Translations under genes and position numbers: made by a program
The notes under the pieces: model-generated
Told to the model about the DNA's origin: nothing
Databases searched by the model: none
The model's input: the letters and a program-made list of their open reading frames with translations, nothing else
Shown: piece by piece, positions 24,216-35,453 of the stretch
How positions within the stretch are numbered: the first letter of the stretch is position 1
Layout of the letters: every line of letters begins with the position of its first letter
Source of the DNA: Planoprotostelium fungivorum
Taxonomy: Eukaryota; Evosea; Variosea; Cavosteliida; Cavosteliaceae
DNA: 64,000 nucleotides
Reading direction: 5' to 3'
Assembly: GCA_003024175.1 (NCBI GenBank)
Contig: MDYQ01000072.1
Coordinates: 44,462-108,461 of the forward strand

Positions 24216-24429
24216 GTTTTCGGACTACAAACTCAAGCATCAAAACGACCTCATTGAACCACAGATGATGCGAACCAGACAGGAATGGATGGTGACTCCG
24301 GGTGACTCTCTTCAATTCTGCCACGCGATTGTTAAAATAATTATTGCGCGGTATTGACCGATAGGACATCCAAAGTCCCACCTTATAAGCTGCCTCTTGT
24401 TTGTTTCTTCAATCAGAAAAACAACAACT
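24216..24429. promoter_or_regulatory. Divergent promoter, NSUN5 / F-box-like gene
   Basis: 214 bp separate opposite starts at 24215 and 24430. It is AT-rich, with no element I can name. Confidence 0.4.
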
Positions 24430-26017
24430 ATGGACACCGCACCCCCCGACACCATCAACGCCATACAAGAGCACCTCGACTTTCTCTCCATTCGTCGCCT
24501 GGTGCGGTTCTACCTTTGTTTTCTCTGACCAACTCAGATGAGCACATGCCGTAGTTATTTCACCGCATTAGAGCCTTTCTACTGGTCTCGCATCAAGTTG
24601 ACCGTGTGTTCCGACCAACCAGATATCGTTAGCTGGCTATTCAACAAGAAGGTGCTGGTGGAACATGTCCGAGAGCTCTACATCGTAGAAGTCTCAGGAG
24701 TATCCGACACTGTAGACGTGGCACCCGGCTTCCACGAGTGTTTGAGCTGGTTCATCAATGTTGATAAGATCCATTTGAATGTGAATGAATGGAAGAATGC
24801 ACACAAGATATTCGAAGCTCTCAAATGCAAGCCACGAGAATTTTCCATTCACATTAATAATTCACCCGAGATGATCGATCAGGTGACGAGCCTTCGATCA
24901 AGTACAGAAGTCTGATTGAATGACAGGTAGAACGAGAGTGAGATTACGATGTGACGATGCGACGCTGACTACAGACCAGGGCGCTGAGAGAGTTCCTCCA
25001 CCGTGGCGTCAGGTCGATCAATGTGTCGTGCCCCCAACCGATCGATTTTTTAACAGAAGACGACTTGCAACGATTTGAATCCATTTGTACCCCCTATACA
25101 GATAGAAGCCTGTTCACCTACCGGTGATCATTCACCCTTGATCATAGTTCTCACACGCCATACAGCCTACCCAACTTGAGAAAAATTGAATTAAGCGTGA
25201 GTGCACAGCTTAAACAAGTCTGATTCCAAACAGGAGCATCTCGACCTGTTCAACTCGTTTGCGGCCCTCAATCCACAAATCACTCACGTTACCAATCACA
25301 ATCTGTGGGGAATACCTCCTTTCGGTGATCTATTACCCAACCTGCAGCACTTGGTAGGGGCCGTAGACTACGGAGCATTGATGCCCATGTCTGACGGTGA
25401 GGTCGTTTCACGTCTCTCCCTCATCCTTTCTAGGAAGATTTCGGCCCATGGAAACGTTCTCGTTGTCCAGAGATGCAACCCCTCCTCCTGCTTCCATCTG
25501 GGCGGCTCACAGCCGACTGAAGTCGCTGTCGATACACAATGGTCTCCCCGACTATAGCCATCTGCCATCCAGTCTCACTGATCTGTCGATCCATCGCTGG
25601 TCCTACGTTGAAGTGGACAAAGTCTTATCGCAGGTTGCAAATCTACGGTATCTCGCCTGCGTCGGCAGTATGGGTACAGAGACTACTTCAGTACCCCTAC
25701 CTAGACCTGGTACTCGATTGGAACAATTTCAAGAAGTCAAAAACATTCCCCTTTTACGCTGGCTCAACCACCCAAACTGCCCGTCCACCATCGAGATACC
25801 AATCCGATGTCTATCCGTTCAGTTCACTCGAGATGGTTTCTATTGTAACACCCCTTGGTTCGTCAAGAGGACTAACAAGTTGAGGTGGATGATCTGCAGC
25901 CTCCAGGGTGACAGATGGGTCGAGGCGAAAGAAGGAAGTATCTGGATCTTTAATGAAGAGCAGTGGGAGAGAGGTGAGATGCTCAGACGATCACGACGTA
26001 AGCTCAAGAGTGGATAG
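24430..26017 (+). CDS. F-box-like leucine-rich protein
   Basis: ATG at 24430, MDTAPPDTIN, then an F-box-like helix pair split by one intron (IQEHLDFLSIRRLMSTCRSY, ending FYWSRI). Next are irregular leucine-rich segments: VEHVRELYIVEVSG, NVDKIHLNVNEWKNAHKIF, ALREFLHRGVRSINVS, PQITHVTNHNLWG, LLPNLQHLVGAVDYG and QVANLRYLACVGSMG. This matches the protist and fungal F-box/LRR proteins that present substrates to SCF ubiquitin ligases. The F-box itself is degenerate, so the assignment is moderate. Several introns (for example 24504-24537 and 24877 to about 24975) join in frame. The last frame stops at 26017. Confidence 0.6.
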
Positions 26018-26236
26018 TGAAGAGGGAAGGATGGCGGGACGAACAAGACAAAAACCCGAACAGCATCTCTGTATCTGTTTTTGAATGATAAACGAACGGA
26101 TGAGAATCCAGATTATCATGCGCTGTAACTCCTTGTGGAGTTGAAACAGGCCATCTTTACTACTGACCTTCCAGACTGGACGCGCGTGATATTTGTCTTT
26201 TATTTCAACGTGGAGAGTCTGTTGAAACAGACCAAA
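26018..26236. other. Tail-to-tail intergenic stretch
   Basis: Holds two 3' ends: the F-box-like gene (plus) and the small membrane protein (minus). An AATAAA on the minus strand at about 26202-26207 lies downstream of the small gene's stop. Nothing else is seen. Confidence 0.35.
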
Positions 26237-26481
26237 TTACGATCCAAAATCGCGACGATCTCATCGGTGACGGATGATGATGACTTCATCATCTGACCTG
26301 GATAGATGTTCACTGCCAGTGATCGCACGATACCAAGCCCATGATGATGAGAGAAACGTATATAGGATGCAGTGATCGTCAGAATAGAAACCCACAAGTC
26401 TGGAGGATCATCACGTTGTGCGATGAAAGAGGATGAGGGATGATCACATGAATTACCCAAGAGCTGTTGTCTGCGAAACAT
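26237..26481 (-). CDS. Small single-pass membrane protein (about 49 residues)
   Basis: ATG at 26481 gives MFRRQQLL. A first intron joins in frame to DLWVSILTITASYIRFSHHH, a single membrane-spanning helix with positive flanks. A second intron joins to DRRDFGS and a stop at 26237. A basic start followed by one TM helix is typical of small mitochondrial or ER membrane subunits, but I cannot name it. The splice joins are by phase only, so this is a low-confidence model. Confidence 0.35.
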
Positions 26482-26868
26482 GGCTTTATGACCCCCACCA
26501 CGGAAACCGAGGGTTCTGATACATACGAGAGAGAGACACTGAGGATAATCATCTCATCATCTATTTTCGTAACAGACGCATCTGATCGTCCGACTGAACA
26601 GCCGACAATGCTGTGACGGTGTAAGCCAATGAATCTCAACTTTGTGAATCAGAATAAGATACGAAGAGAGTCTATGTCACCTGATCGTGGAGGCTGAGTG
26701 TCACACCACGGCCGTGAAGATTCACCGAATTTCTGGGTTTGTATTCCGGGATTCATTCAGTTCCCTCCCATCATCTCACACAACTTTCACAAACGAAAAC
26801 AACAGCAGGTCCATCATCTGATCTCCCCCTCTCTCACTCTTCACGCGGATCTACACAGAAACAGACAC
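26482..26868. promoter_or_regulatory. Divergent region upstream of the small membrane protein and mitochondrial protein genes
   Basis: 387 bp between opposite starts. Frames inside it lack motifs. No element is identified. Confidence 0.3.
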
Positions 26869-27602
26869 ATGATTCGAACCATCCTCTTCAAGGCGTCTCA
26901 CGCGACACGTCCGGCACTGCGGATGCCTGTTGCCCCTCGACGATTCTACAATACACATGCCTACCCTGGCATGAGGTTTGACGCAGGGCGTGCCTATGAT
27001 GATATCGCCATCGCCCTCTCCAATTACACTGTAGAAGCATCCGTCATCAACGGTCAATTGAAACACAAGTTTGGAGAAGACAACACGAAGGTTCAACAAC
27101 TCGTGTCCATCCTCAGGTGACCATCCATTTATCACATGCAATGTTGACGTGTGGGCGATAGATCGCTGCAAGACATTCAGATCACACTGGAATCGAAGAG
27201 TCTTCACAATTTTGGATCTCACGAGATGCAAGAGTACACTCGATTGAACGGCCTTTTAGACGATGTTTCCCACGACATCAGAGCAGGTGATGCATCTCAT
27301 CCATCAAATCGTCTGTTCACATCACCATCATCATCATCTTACGTCTTCAATGATCATCGTGTCATCTCCAATAGTTGACATCCGTTACAGCTGGAGGTCA
27401 CGCCGAGAAAGTTGATGCCCTGGCCGATCAATACGGAGAAGTTCTGTCCAACCTGTCTCTCATGCTGAACGATGCAAAGCTGTTGACGGGCAAATTATCG
27501 CAGGCTTTGGAGAAAGACATCGCCACGAAAGAACTCATCGACACGAAACACAGACAGATGACAGAAGGCCTGAAGACGTTGCGCAAGAGAGCCAACTTGT
27601 AA
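26869..27602 (+). CDS. Mitochondrial-type coiled-coil protein
   Basis: ATG at 26869 (MIRTILFKASHATRPALRMP) starts an Arg-rich, acid-free N-terminus ending near RRFYNTHAYPG, a good mitochondrial presequence. Three exons follow (breaks at about 27117/27163 and 27289/27391). They encode a helical protein with coiled-coil character: QDIQITLESKSLHNFGSHEM, then EKVDALADQYGEVLSNLSL, then KDIATKELIDTKHRQMTEGL, ending KRANL. The stop overlaps a polyadenylation-like TAATAAA at 27600. About 175 residues. Family unknown; mitochondrial matrix or inner-membrane location is inferred from the presequence only. Confidence 0.65.
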
Positions 27603-28131
27603 TAAAAGAACGAAGACGATGGTGATGAAATTGAAACATCATACACGAAGATGATGAGAGGTGGTGTGAAAGTGTTTGAATAGAGACATCCTCAGCTTCT
27701 TCGAAAGGAATAGCCGTAGATGACCTTGTGGCATCAAGACGAATAAATATAGACCATCATCAGAACACCACTAGAACGTGGAATTTCAAAGGAGTCTAAA
27801 TCATCGAGTGAGCTGCCAGATCGCACCGAACAACGTCTTCACTTGTGATGTCACATCATCGACTGAATTCACCTTCACCAGCCCTGCGTGCCTTCTTCGT
27901 GTCTCTTCCGTTACCGCAGCCACTCCCGCTAGTTACCGTGCACACACCGTTTAAATCCGAATCGCCGAAGCTTAACTCTCTTACCTGGACTTAAGTCATC
28001 ACGCGACCCCCGAAACCCGATCCCTACCGTATCCGTCCACGGTAGTAGACGTGTAGGAGAAACTACCGCAAAGTTCGGACTTAAGTCATCGCCGAGCGCG
28101 GCCCATGCGAGGGACACCCACACATTCAGAA
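27603..28131. other. Intergenic region with GC-rich repeats upstream of the MFS gene
   Basis: About 530 bp between the mitochondrial protein stop and the MFS start. From about 27890 it is GC-richer than its surroundings. It contains GGACTTAAGTCATC twice (27987-28000 and 28077-28090) and several CTACCG/CGGTAG elements in both orientations. No coding sense is seen. It is probably the MFS promoter and 5' UTR. Confidence 0.45.
27987..28090 (+). promoter_or_regulatory. Paired GGACTTAAGTCATC motif in MFS upstream region
   Basis: The 14-mer occurs exactly twice, 90 bp apart, the second about 42 bp before the MFS start codon. Its core GACTTAAGTC is a perfect palindrome, as expected for a dimeric transcription factor site. 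Function is inference. Confidence 0.4.
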
Positions 28132-30363
28132 ATGACTCACCAAGTAGAAGATGAAGAGAGGCAAGAGGTGCAAACTGACAACGAGCAAGGGCAACTTGTC
28201 AAAGAAGGGAAGACGATAGAGCCGCAGAAGATCCAGGTGAGAGCCAAGGTGAGACAGAGACATCTCTGTCTATGTGGGGGATGGTGTCTGATGTAGAACA
28301 GGATGAGATCGAGTTGGTTACGATGGAAGATGCACAGAAACCCGGAAAAGAGAAAGAAGGGGAGAAGGATGGAGAGAAGAAAGAAGAGGAAGATGAAAAC
28401 GTGAGGGCAACCGAATTGGCTGGACGCGTTTGCTGATTGTCGCCAGTATGTCCAACTTTCGAAAGGTAAATTCGCCCTGGTATTACTCGGACTCATGTTG
28501 GCCGTCTTCTTGGTCGCTCTCGATCAAACTATCATCGCCACCGGTACTTGAATCACATCTCCATTGTCATCATCCGTCTGTGATTGACTCCCATCCAGCC
28601 ATTCCAAAGATCACCGACGAGTTCCACGACATCTCCAACATCGGATGGATCGGTTCTGCATTCCTTCTCACGACGACATCATTTCAACCCGTGTTCGGTC
28701 GTCTATACCGTGTCTTCTCCCTCAAGGTTGTCTTTCTGACTGGCATCGTCATCTTTGAGATCGGATCGCTGCTCTGTGGTGTGGCCCCCAATTCAGAAGC
28801 TCTCATCATCGGAAGAGCTGTCGCAGGTCTGGGGGGTTCTGGAATTTTCTCTGGAGCTTTCTCCATCATATCGAGAGTGAGTCTATCATCATCGTCACGA
28901 TCATCATGATGTCACCGTCTCATCACCGTGTCCATCACACTCTTCGGTGCACCATCACGTTCTGATCTACGATGACACTGTCCACCTTCCATCGTCTGAT
29001 CATCATCATGTGATCATCATCTGATCCAACTCCATAGATCACGCCCCTGCGTACTCGTCCGGCTTTCACGGGAGCCATCGGTGCCGCATTTGGTATCGCC
29101 AGTGTCATCGGTCCCGTGTTGGGAGGAGCATTCACAGACCACGTGAGCTGGAGGTGGTGCTTCTACATCAACCTGCCCGTGGGCGCCATCACTGTCGTAG
29201 CCATCTCTTTCATCTTGAAATTACCCGACATCGTCCCACAGAAAGACGAAAAGGGAGAGGTGAGGCTCGATCCAGCTTGTTCTATTTTTAACCTCATCCA
29301 AAAATAACCCACCTCCAGCCTCTGCCCGTTCCCAGCATCCGAGCGAGGCTGCTCGATTTAGACTGGGTCGGCGTCGTCCTCCTCATCGGTGCCGTCGTCT
29401 GCCTCCTCCTCGCTCTACAATGGGGCGGCACGAAATATCCGTGGAGCGACAAGACCATCATCGGTCTCTTCGTTGGCTTCGGTGTGCTCACCATCATCTT
29501 TGTCCTCTCTCAGTGGTACGTGGGGGACCGCGGCATCCTTCCGTTCTCCATCTTGTTTCGTAGAACAATCGTCGGTGGATTCTTGTTCAATTTTCTGATG
29601 GGAATGGTGTTCTTCACGATGATCTTTTACATTCCAATCTATTACCAAGCGGTGAAGAACCAGTCTGCCACGGAATCGGGGACGAGCACCTTACCCTTCA
29701 TATTGGGTCTCGTCATCTTCTCCATCGTGATGGGTGAGATGTGATGTGTCCGTGCCGCATGACTCATCGAGATGGACAGGAGGTGGTGTCAACGCGGCGG
29801 GCTACTACACACCCTTTGCTGTCATCGGGGTTATGTTTACCTCCATCGGGGTCGGACTCATCTTCACGTGGGACGAGTACACGAAGAACGCCAACCTCAT
29901 CGGGTTTCAAATCGTCCTCGGAATCGGGCTCGGACTTTGCATCCAGGCCATGGTCATCGCGGCGCAGGCGACCCTGAAGCCGGCCGAGTGAGACATTCCG
30001 CGTGGATTTCGACTTACGTGCGGTAGTATTCCACAGGGTACATCGACGGTGCTGTTCAGTCAGAGTTTGGGAGGGGCTATATCGTTGGCTATCAGCACGA
30101 ACGTTCAGAACAACAAGTTGGTAGAAGCTATGGCGATCTACGCACCCAGCATCCCTCCCTTTGTCGTCTTAACGGCAGGAGCTACTGGTTTGAGGACGGC
30201 TGTGCCTCCCGAGTTGGTGCCTGCAGTCATCAAGTCTTACACGTTGTCCATCCATCAGGCATTCTTGGTGGCGGTGGTGTGTGCACCTCTCATGATCTTG
30301 CCGCTGGCCATCATCAAACATGTGAGCGTCAAGGGGAAGAAGATCGAGGCGGGACCGGCTTGA
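28132..30363 (+). CDS. MFS drug:H+ antiporter, DHA2 (14-TM) type
   Basis: ATG at 28132 opens an acidic cytoplasmic head ([15 protein letters not shown]). The membrane part starts [20 protein letters not shown], with the DHA2 signature [11 protein letters not shown] formed across an intron at 28543-28598. Motif A reads [10 protein letters not shown] (about 28700) and motif C GPVLGGAF (about 29112), both typical of drug antiporters. Further TM segments run to about 30340 (for example [36 protein letters not shown]). The C-terminus is short and basic and stops at 30363. The family exports toxic amphiphiles or siderophores by proton exchange at the plasma membrane or vacuole. The strong similarity to fungal-type transporters could reflect shared ancestry or transfer. 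Confidence 0.88.
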
Positions 30364-30471
30364 AGAATTTATATTTATTTTGAAGAGAGGAGAGAGAGAT
30401 CTCGCGGACGATAAAGTTTGAACGTCGTTGAAATGATATATGATAGAAGGCTTCGGCGTCAGTGACGATCG

Positions 30472-30789
30472 ATGTCTCTTGACTGCCGATGTGACATGAT
30501 GGTTGAACATTTTCGAATGACAACCATCACAGAGGAGTTTGAACGTTGTGCGATAAAAGAAGCACAACGCCCTAACCGGCAGAAAAATATATTTGATATG
30601 AGAATGATGCTTCTGTACGGTTATTATCGAGAAATCATTTCGTTCTCTATCGTACCATACAGCTTCCATATCGAAAACGACGACATCATACGATTGCACA
30701 CGATAGAAATCATAGTCGTTTTTCAATTCGAAGCGAGAGGTCTACCCGCCCACCCATATATATCTCTGTACATTGGGGAATTTTATTGA
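30472..30789 (+). CDS. Doubtful small reading frame, 105 codons
   Basis: ATG at 30472 gives MSLDCRCDMMVEHFRM and an uninterrupted frame to 30789. There is no recognisable domain. The opposite strand is also open over the same stretch, so chance is a fair explanation. Confidence 0.15.
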   Translation: MSLDCRCDMMVEHFRMTTITEEFERCAIKEAQRPNRQKNIFDMRMMLLYGYYREIISFSIVPYSFHIENDDIIRLHTIEIIVVFQFEARGLPAHPYISLYIGEFY

Positions 30790-30866
30790 ACTGATCACGG
30801 ACTCAGGTTTACAATAGCCACAAGGTGGGGATCCTTGGTGGCAAGATGACCGGGGGGGAGCCGACT

Positions 30867-30985
30867 GTAGACTTACCGGTGGAGCCGGAGAGGAGCTACG
30901 ATGGGACTCGCTGGGAAGAAATAACGAGGGAGAACCAGCCGTAGACTTACCGGTGGAGCCGGAGAGGAGCTGCGACGGGACTCGT
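30867..30985 (+). repeat. Two-copy GC-rich repeat, period 74 bp
   Basis: GTAGACTTACCGGTGGAGCC begins at 30867 and again at 30941. Each continues for about 44 bp with one or two mismatches (GGAGAGGAGCTACGATGGGA versus GGAGAGGAGCTGCGACGGGA). Confidence 0.8.
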
Positions 30986-31223
30986 CCACAAATCGCACAG
31001 AGCGGGAGGGGAGAAACGATAGTCCCGATGGCGGAACGTGGGGTGCATAGACGAGGAAAAATTCTACGGGCCCGGTTTTCCTACGTAGCGTCGCGTAGGT
31101 TTTTCACCAAGGCCGTACACACCCCCAAAAATAACGAAACACAAATTGTTGGCAGGATGTAGATAAACGACCTCATCATCAATAGCCGCTTTTCAATATA
31201 TATATTGTAGCCGGTTTAAGAAG

Positions 31224-34200
31224 ATGATATCGAGACTGAAACAGCATTGGGGTCTTAACCTGAAACATCTAATTGAAGCGAAGAGGTCATACAAAACGAC
31301 TTTCATCCAATTGATACCCCCATTCCTTCTGATCATCTTATCAGTCCTCTCTACACCTCATCCTCGAGGTGATTCCACCATAAATATTAATGTGTTCTGA
31401 CATGAGCAGTCGTGCACAAACCAGTGATTCCATTCGATTCATCTCTTCCACCATCTTGTGGTGGTAATACCCTCTGCAAACGAATACTATGGGGACCCAT
31501 CACAGGTTCTAATCATGACAAGATGACTGCGTTTGCCAAGCAGACGGAGATGAACATTGCTCCCTTCGGTTTTGATGTGCAACAACATGCAGATTCACAT
31601 CAGTATGACATCATTGCATACGACAACATTCTCGACGACTACAAGCCAAATCTGGAGTGAGCTCTATGATTTCTTCCACTTCTCATACCTTCAAAAGCTG
31701 GATCACGAGTCAAGGATTGACTGTCCATGCCTTCATCACATTCCTAGGGTGCGACACCAGCTCTTCCGACTGCACGACGTATCTGATCTCTACGAACGAT
31801 ACGATAACGACTTCTTATGGTTCGGTAACTAGACCCACATGGTCCGATGGACTTCACATGAGCATGCAGAAGGCCGTCTACAGATTACAAGTGGGTCGAG
31901 AGGCCTCTGTGGACTTCTCCACCAAGGACTATCCAGATTTAAACGACAAGACTCTGACCACAGGTTCATGTCTTCCGTCTCATGCTTCCTCTGATTTCGA
32001 ATAGTCTGGCAATATGAGATATTGATCGTCCTCTTTTCGTTATGCTTTGGACTCATCTTCACCTTCTATCCCATCGTCATCGAGTCCGAATCACACATGC
32101 GAGGTCCATCATCTCCCATCACCTTCCATATACATCGTCACCTCACACCTCACCTCTCGTCTTCCTCACATCATCATTCCCATCATCTTGAAAAAAATTC
32201 GCATCACATCAGAGACACACTGTCTTCTCATTTCCCTCCAGGTTATCTCAAATCCATGGGCCTCCCCGATTGGATCTACTGGTCATCGTGGTTTCATCAC
32301 CGTCTCATCTTCTACACCATCACCACATGCACGCTCCTCATCTTGGGCCATTCTCTCCCTTACATACGTCTGTTCCGCGATTGCGATGTCATCATCATGA
32401 TCATCACCTTGTTCTCTTTCGGTGAGGAAAATGGAATCTATAGACGAGATAACGTCGACAGGACTATCTTTCATCTCGTGGAGTCTGGCTTGGACGACAA
32501 TCATTCGAAAGCCTAAGACAGCCCTCTCTGCTGGCTTCTTCTTCTTCCTCATCGCCATCGTCCTGTCCATCGTTTCTTCTGTCATGGGACCCTCCGACTC
32601 GTGAGTCCCAAATCCGTTCGATACGTACCGTACGTACGCTGACTCATCAGCCAAGAGATGGAGAATCCAGGTACGGAAGGCTGGTACACCCACAGGAGTA
32701 TGTACCTCTTTCCCCCGTGGCAGTGAGTCCCAAATCTCGACGAAATCTCACGTTACGTAAGTGCGACACGTCTCCTCTCTACCATGCAATACTTATCCGC
32801 ACCAAATCACACTGATCCGAACGTTCATCACAAATTTGCGTGGGAGGATCTATTCAGGCCCGCATTCAACTACACTTGGACAGAAAAGACCGATAAGAGA
32901 CCCATCTATCATTGGGGGATGTCGAGACAGCCGGTGGAGTATGTGTTGGGAATGTGGGTCAATATCGTCGTGTACGGTCTACTGATCATCTACTTGGATA
33001 AGGTGAAGATTTGTCGCGTGTCATCATCTTTGCGATCGTCACGGTGTGATCGTCTCCGGTGATGATCATCGTGCGGACATCGTGATGATGATCATGATCA
33101 CGTGATGAATGAACGATAGGTATGGCCAGATGTCAACAAGACGACACTGTATCCCTGGTTCTTCTTCACTCCCTCTTACTGGAAGGGTAGACCCTCTCGG
33201 TCCACCCCACCCACCAGCGACCGGTGAGAACTCGATGTCTCAATCGTTCGTGCCGTTCTACAACGAGACAGACCTCACATCACTGATCCCGACGTGATGG
33301 CAGAGTACGAAGCTGCGATGGATTCAGCTTCCAGCCTCAAGATCCAAGGCTTAAGCAAGAAATTTACCTCAGCGGCCAATATGAACCCAGAACCAGCCTT
33401 ACGCGATCTATTTTTAGCCGGAGACAGTGGTAGCGTCATCGCACTATTGGGACACAACGGCGCGGGAAAATCGACCACGATCAACGTGAATTGGCGGGTT
33501 GTAGATGCGTGATGACGTGTACAGATACTGACCGGAAAATTATCCGCCACTTCTGGGGATGCCACGGTGAATTTCGATGAAATTTCATTCGATTCCTCTG
33601 AACGATGTCAGATGTTCGGCTCGTCCATCCATCACGACATGTCATCCATTCAGCGAAGCATCGGAATCTGCCCTCAATCTGACATCTTATGGGCAGATTT
33701 GACTGCCAGAGAACACGTGAGGGTGATGTCTCTCATCAAGGGTGAAACATTCGCCGATGCCTTAGACACATTGAAGAAGGTCGATATGCACGACGTGGGA
33801 TATTCTTTACGTTCGTATACATCGTTGTAGATTGACTCGAACAGGTCGAGCAGTTGATTTCGGAACAGTTCAGTGGAGGAATGAAGAGGAGACTGCAGGT
33901 GGTCATGTCCCTGTTGGGTGACCCCCGCATACTGATATTGGATGAGCCAACGGTGAGTTGTAGATCGATGACGTGTGATGACGTCATCGTTGTAGACGGG
34001 GATGGATCCCATCAATCGGAGAAACGTTTGGGAATTGATCCGGGAGAAAAAGGGCGGGAAATTGATTTTCCTGACGACCCACTCGATGGAGGAGGCCGAG
34101 GTGGGGGCACGAATGTTTGAGACGATCTACAAAGGTGTAACGAGGTAGGTACTGGGAGAGAAAGTGGCGATCATGGTGGACGGACAACTCAAGTCTGTTG

Positions 34201-34625
34201 GATCCAGCTTGCATCTAAAGAACAAACACGCTACGGGCTATCGACTGCAGGTGTTCGATCATTTTATTCTGTTTTATTCCTCGTTCTAAAAATGAATGGA
34301 AAGTAAACTCACACGTCACCAGCTCATCGCGGTCGATGATCGTGAAGATGATGTCGTGGAGTTCATGATGCATCTCATCCCACAAGCTCAGCTGACTGAA
34401 CGGAGTGGAAGCAATCTCATCTTCGCCATCACATCTGATGATGAAGATCAAATCGGTCGCGTCTTGGACTCTCTGCAGAAAAAATCTCGATCTTCCATCG
34501 ATGACGATGACAACGTCGAACAAAACGCCAATGACAAGATCATCAGAGACTGGGGACTCAGTAATTCTACTTTAGAGGACGTGTTCTTGCAAGTGACCAG
34601 AACCCCCTCCGTGAATTGCCCATGA
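31224..34625 (+). CDS. Half-size ABC transporter, ABCA family
   Basis: ATG at 31224 (MISRLKQHWGLNLKHLIEAK). A first TM helix (IPPFLLIILSVLS) is followed by a large luminal/extracellular loop with cysteines (about 31410-31980). The TM bundle lies at about 32000-33000, including GLPDWIYWSSWF, an ABCA-like stretch. The single ATPase domain has Walker A GHNGAGKSTT (33450), Q-loop region SIGICPQSDILWADLTA (33660), signature FSGGMKRRLQ (33870), Walker B ILILDEPT (33935) and H-loop LTTHSMEEAE (34075). The regulatory tail ends STLEDVFLQVTR at 34625. ABCA proteins move lipids across membranes. Dictyostelium-type half ABCAs have this same TMD-NBD order and would act as dimers. Introns interrupt even the Walker A region. 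Confidence 0.9.
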
Positions 34626-35453
34626 TAAAACAAGAAGAGTACTTCATTTGAATTGAAATGAACTATCCTTCGATTTGAAGCATCACATACATGAGATAGT
34701 ATTGAAGTGAACACATCAGTATGGAGAAAAAGATGCGTTAGAACTAGATGATAAGAGATATAGTGTTACATAAAACAGAGGATATGACGATATATCAGCA
34801 CCCTGAACTGGACATCATTCAATGACGGATGCGTATACAAGCGTAACAGGTTGTGATACAACATCGACCGTATCTTACGTCTATCTGAGTCGAAAGGAAC
34901 GAACTCTGACGGTCTACAACGAAGTTGGTCCATCTGTATCCATCTGTTTACAGATGGATAAATCTCTTAAGCCATGATCACACTCGATCGAAAAATTGTT
35001 TCGTACATCGAATAGTCTCTTCTGACGTATCTTACGTCTATCTGAGTCGAAAGGAACGAACTCTGACGGTCTACAACGAAGTTGGTCCATCTGTATCCAT
35101 CATATAACCGGGGGGGGTGATCGGAATTGTTTGGACATTCTGTTCAAGTTCCACCCTTCTATTATGGCCAGTACCATCCTCTGATTTGAGTTTCGTCTTT
35201 GTTTCCATTTCACGTTATAGATTCATTTACTGGTGATAGGATGTATATTGTAGGGTTATGCTACCCGGAGACAGGAATGCAGGAGGCAAGTATCGTGACT
35301 GAATGGATGTCATTTGAGGGGAAACAATCATTCACATGGTCTGTAATCATCGTCAACAAAAGCTTGCACAGTTCCGCGATGCAGTGATGGTGTTCTCAAG
35401 CGTGATGATCATTGCGATCATGATGTGCACGTGATCATCAGAGTTGGAAAGGT
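34626..35453. other. Tail-to-tail intergenic region with direct repeat
   Basis: About 830 bp between the ABCA stop (plus) and the stop of the acidic unknown protein (minus). Its main content is the 76-bp direct repeat listed separately. A 62-codon frame at 35199-35387 has no motif. Confidence 0.5.
34869..35101 (+). repeat. 76-bp perfect direct repeat, two copies
   Basis: The 76 bases at 34869-34944 recur without mismatch at 35026-35101. They begin CGTATCTTACGTCTATCTGA and end CCATCTGTATCCATC. The copies are 157 bp apart start to start with unlike spacer sequence. Each contains the TCTACAACGA half-site found in introns elsewhere. Confidence 0.9.

Larger units (their letters stand above)
30364..31223. 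other. Intergenic region between MFS and ABCA genes
   Basis: 860 bp. The first part (30364-30790) is open on both strands; see the doubtful small frame at 30472. 30790-31150 is GC-rich with a two-copy tandem repeat and no coding sense. An AT-rich tatatata tract at 31196-31203 lies 20-30 bp before the ABCA start and could be a TATA element. Confidence 0.45.

Noticed and set aside
30169-30726. 185-codon open frame on the minus strand
   Set aside because: It overlaps the well-supported last exon of the MFS transporter, has no motif and has codon content typical of an antisense shadow.
35199-35387. 62-codon plus-strand frame after the ABCA gene
   Set aside because: Short, with no motif and no splice partner in frame. 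Likely chance or 3' UTR.
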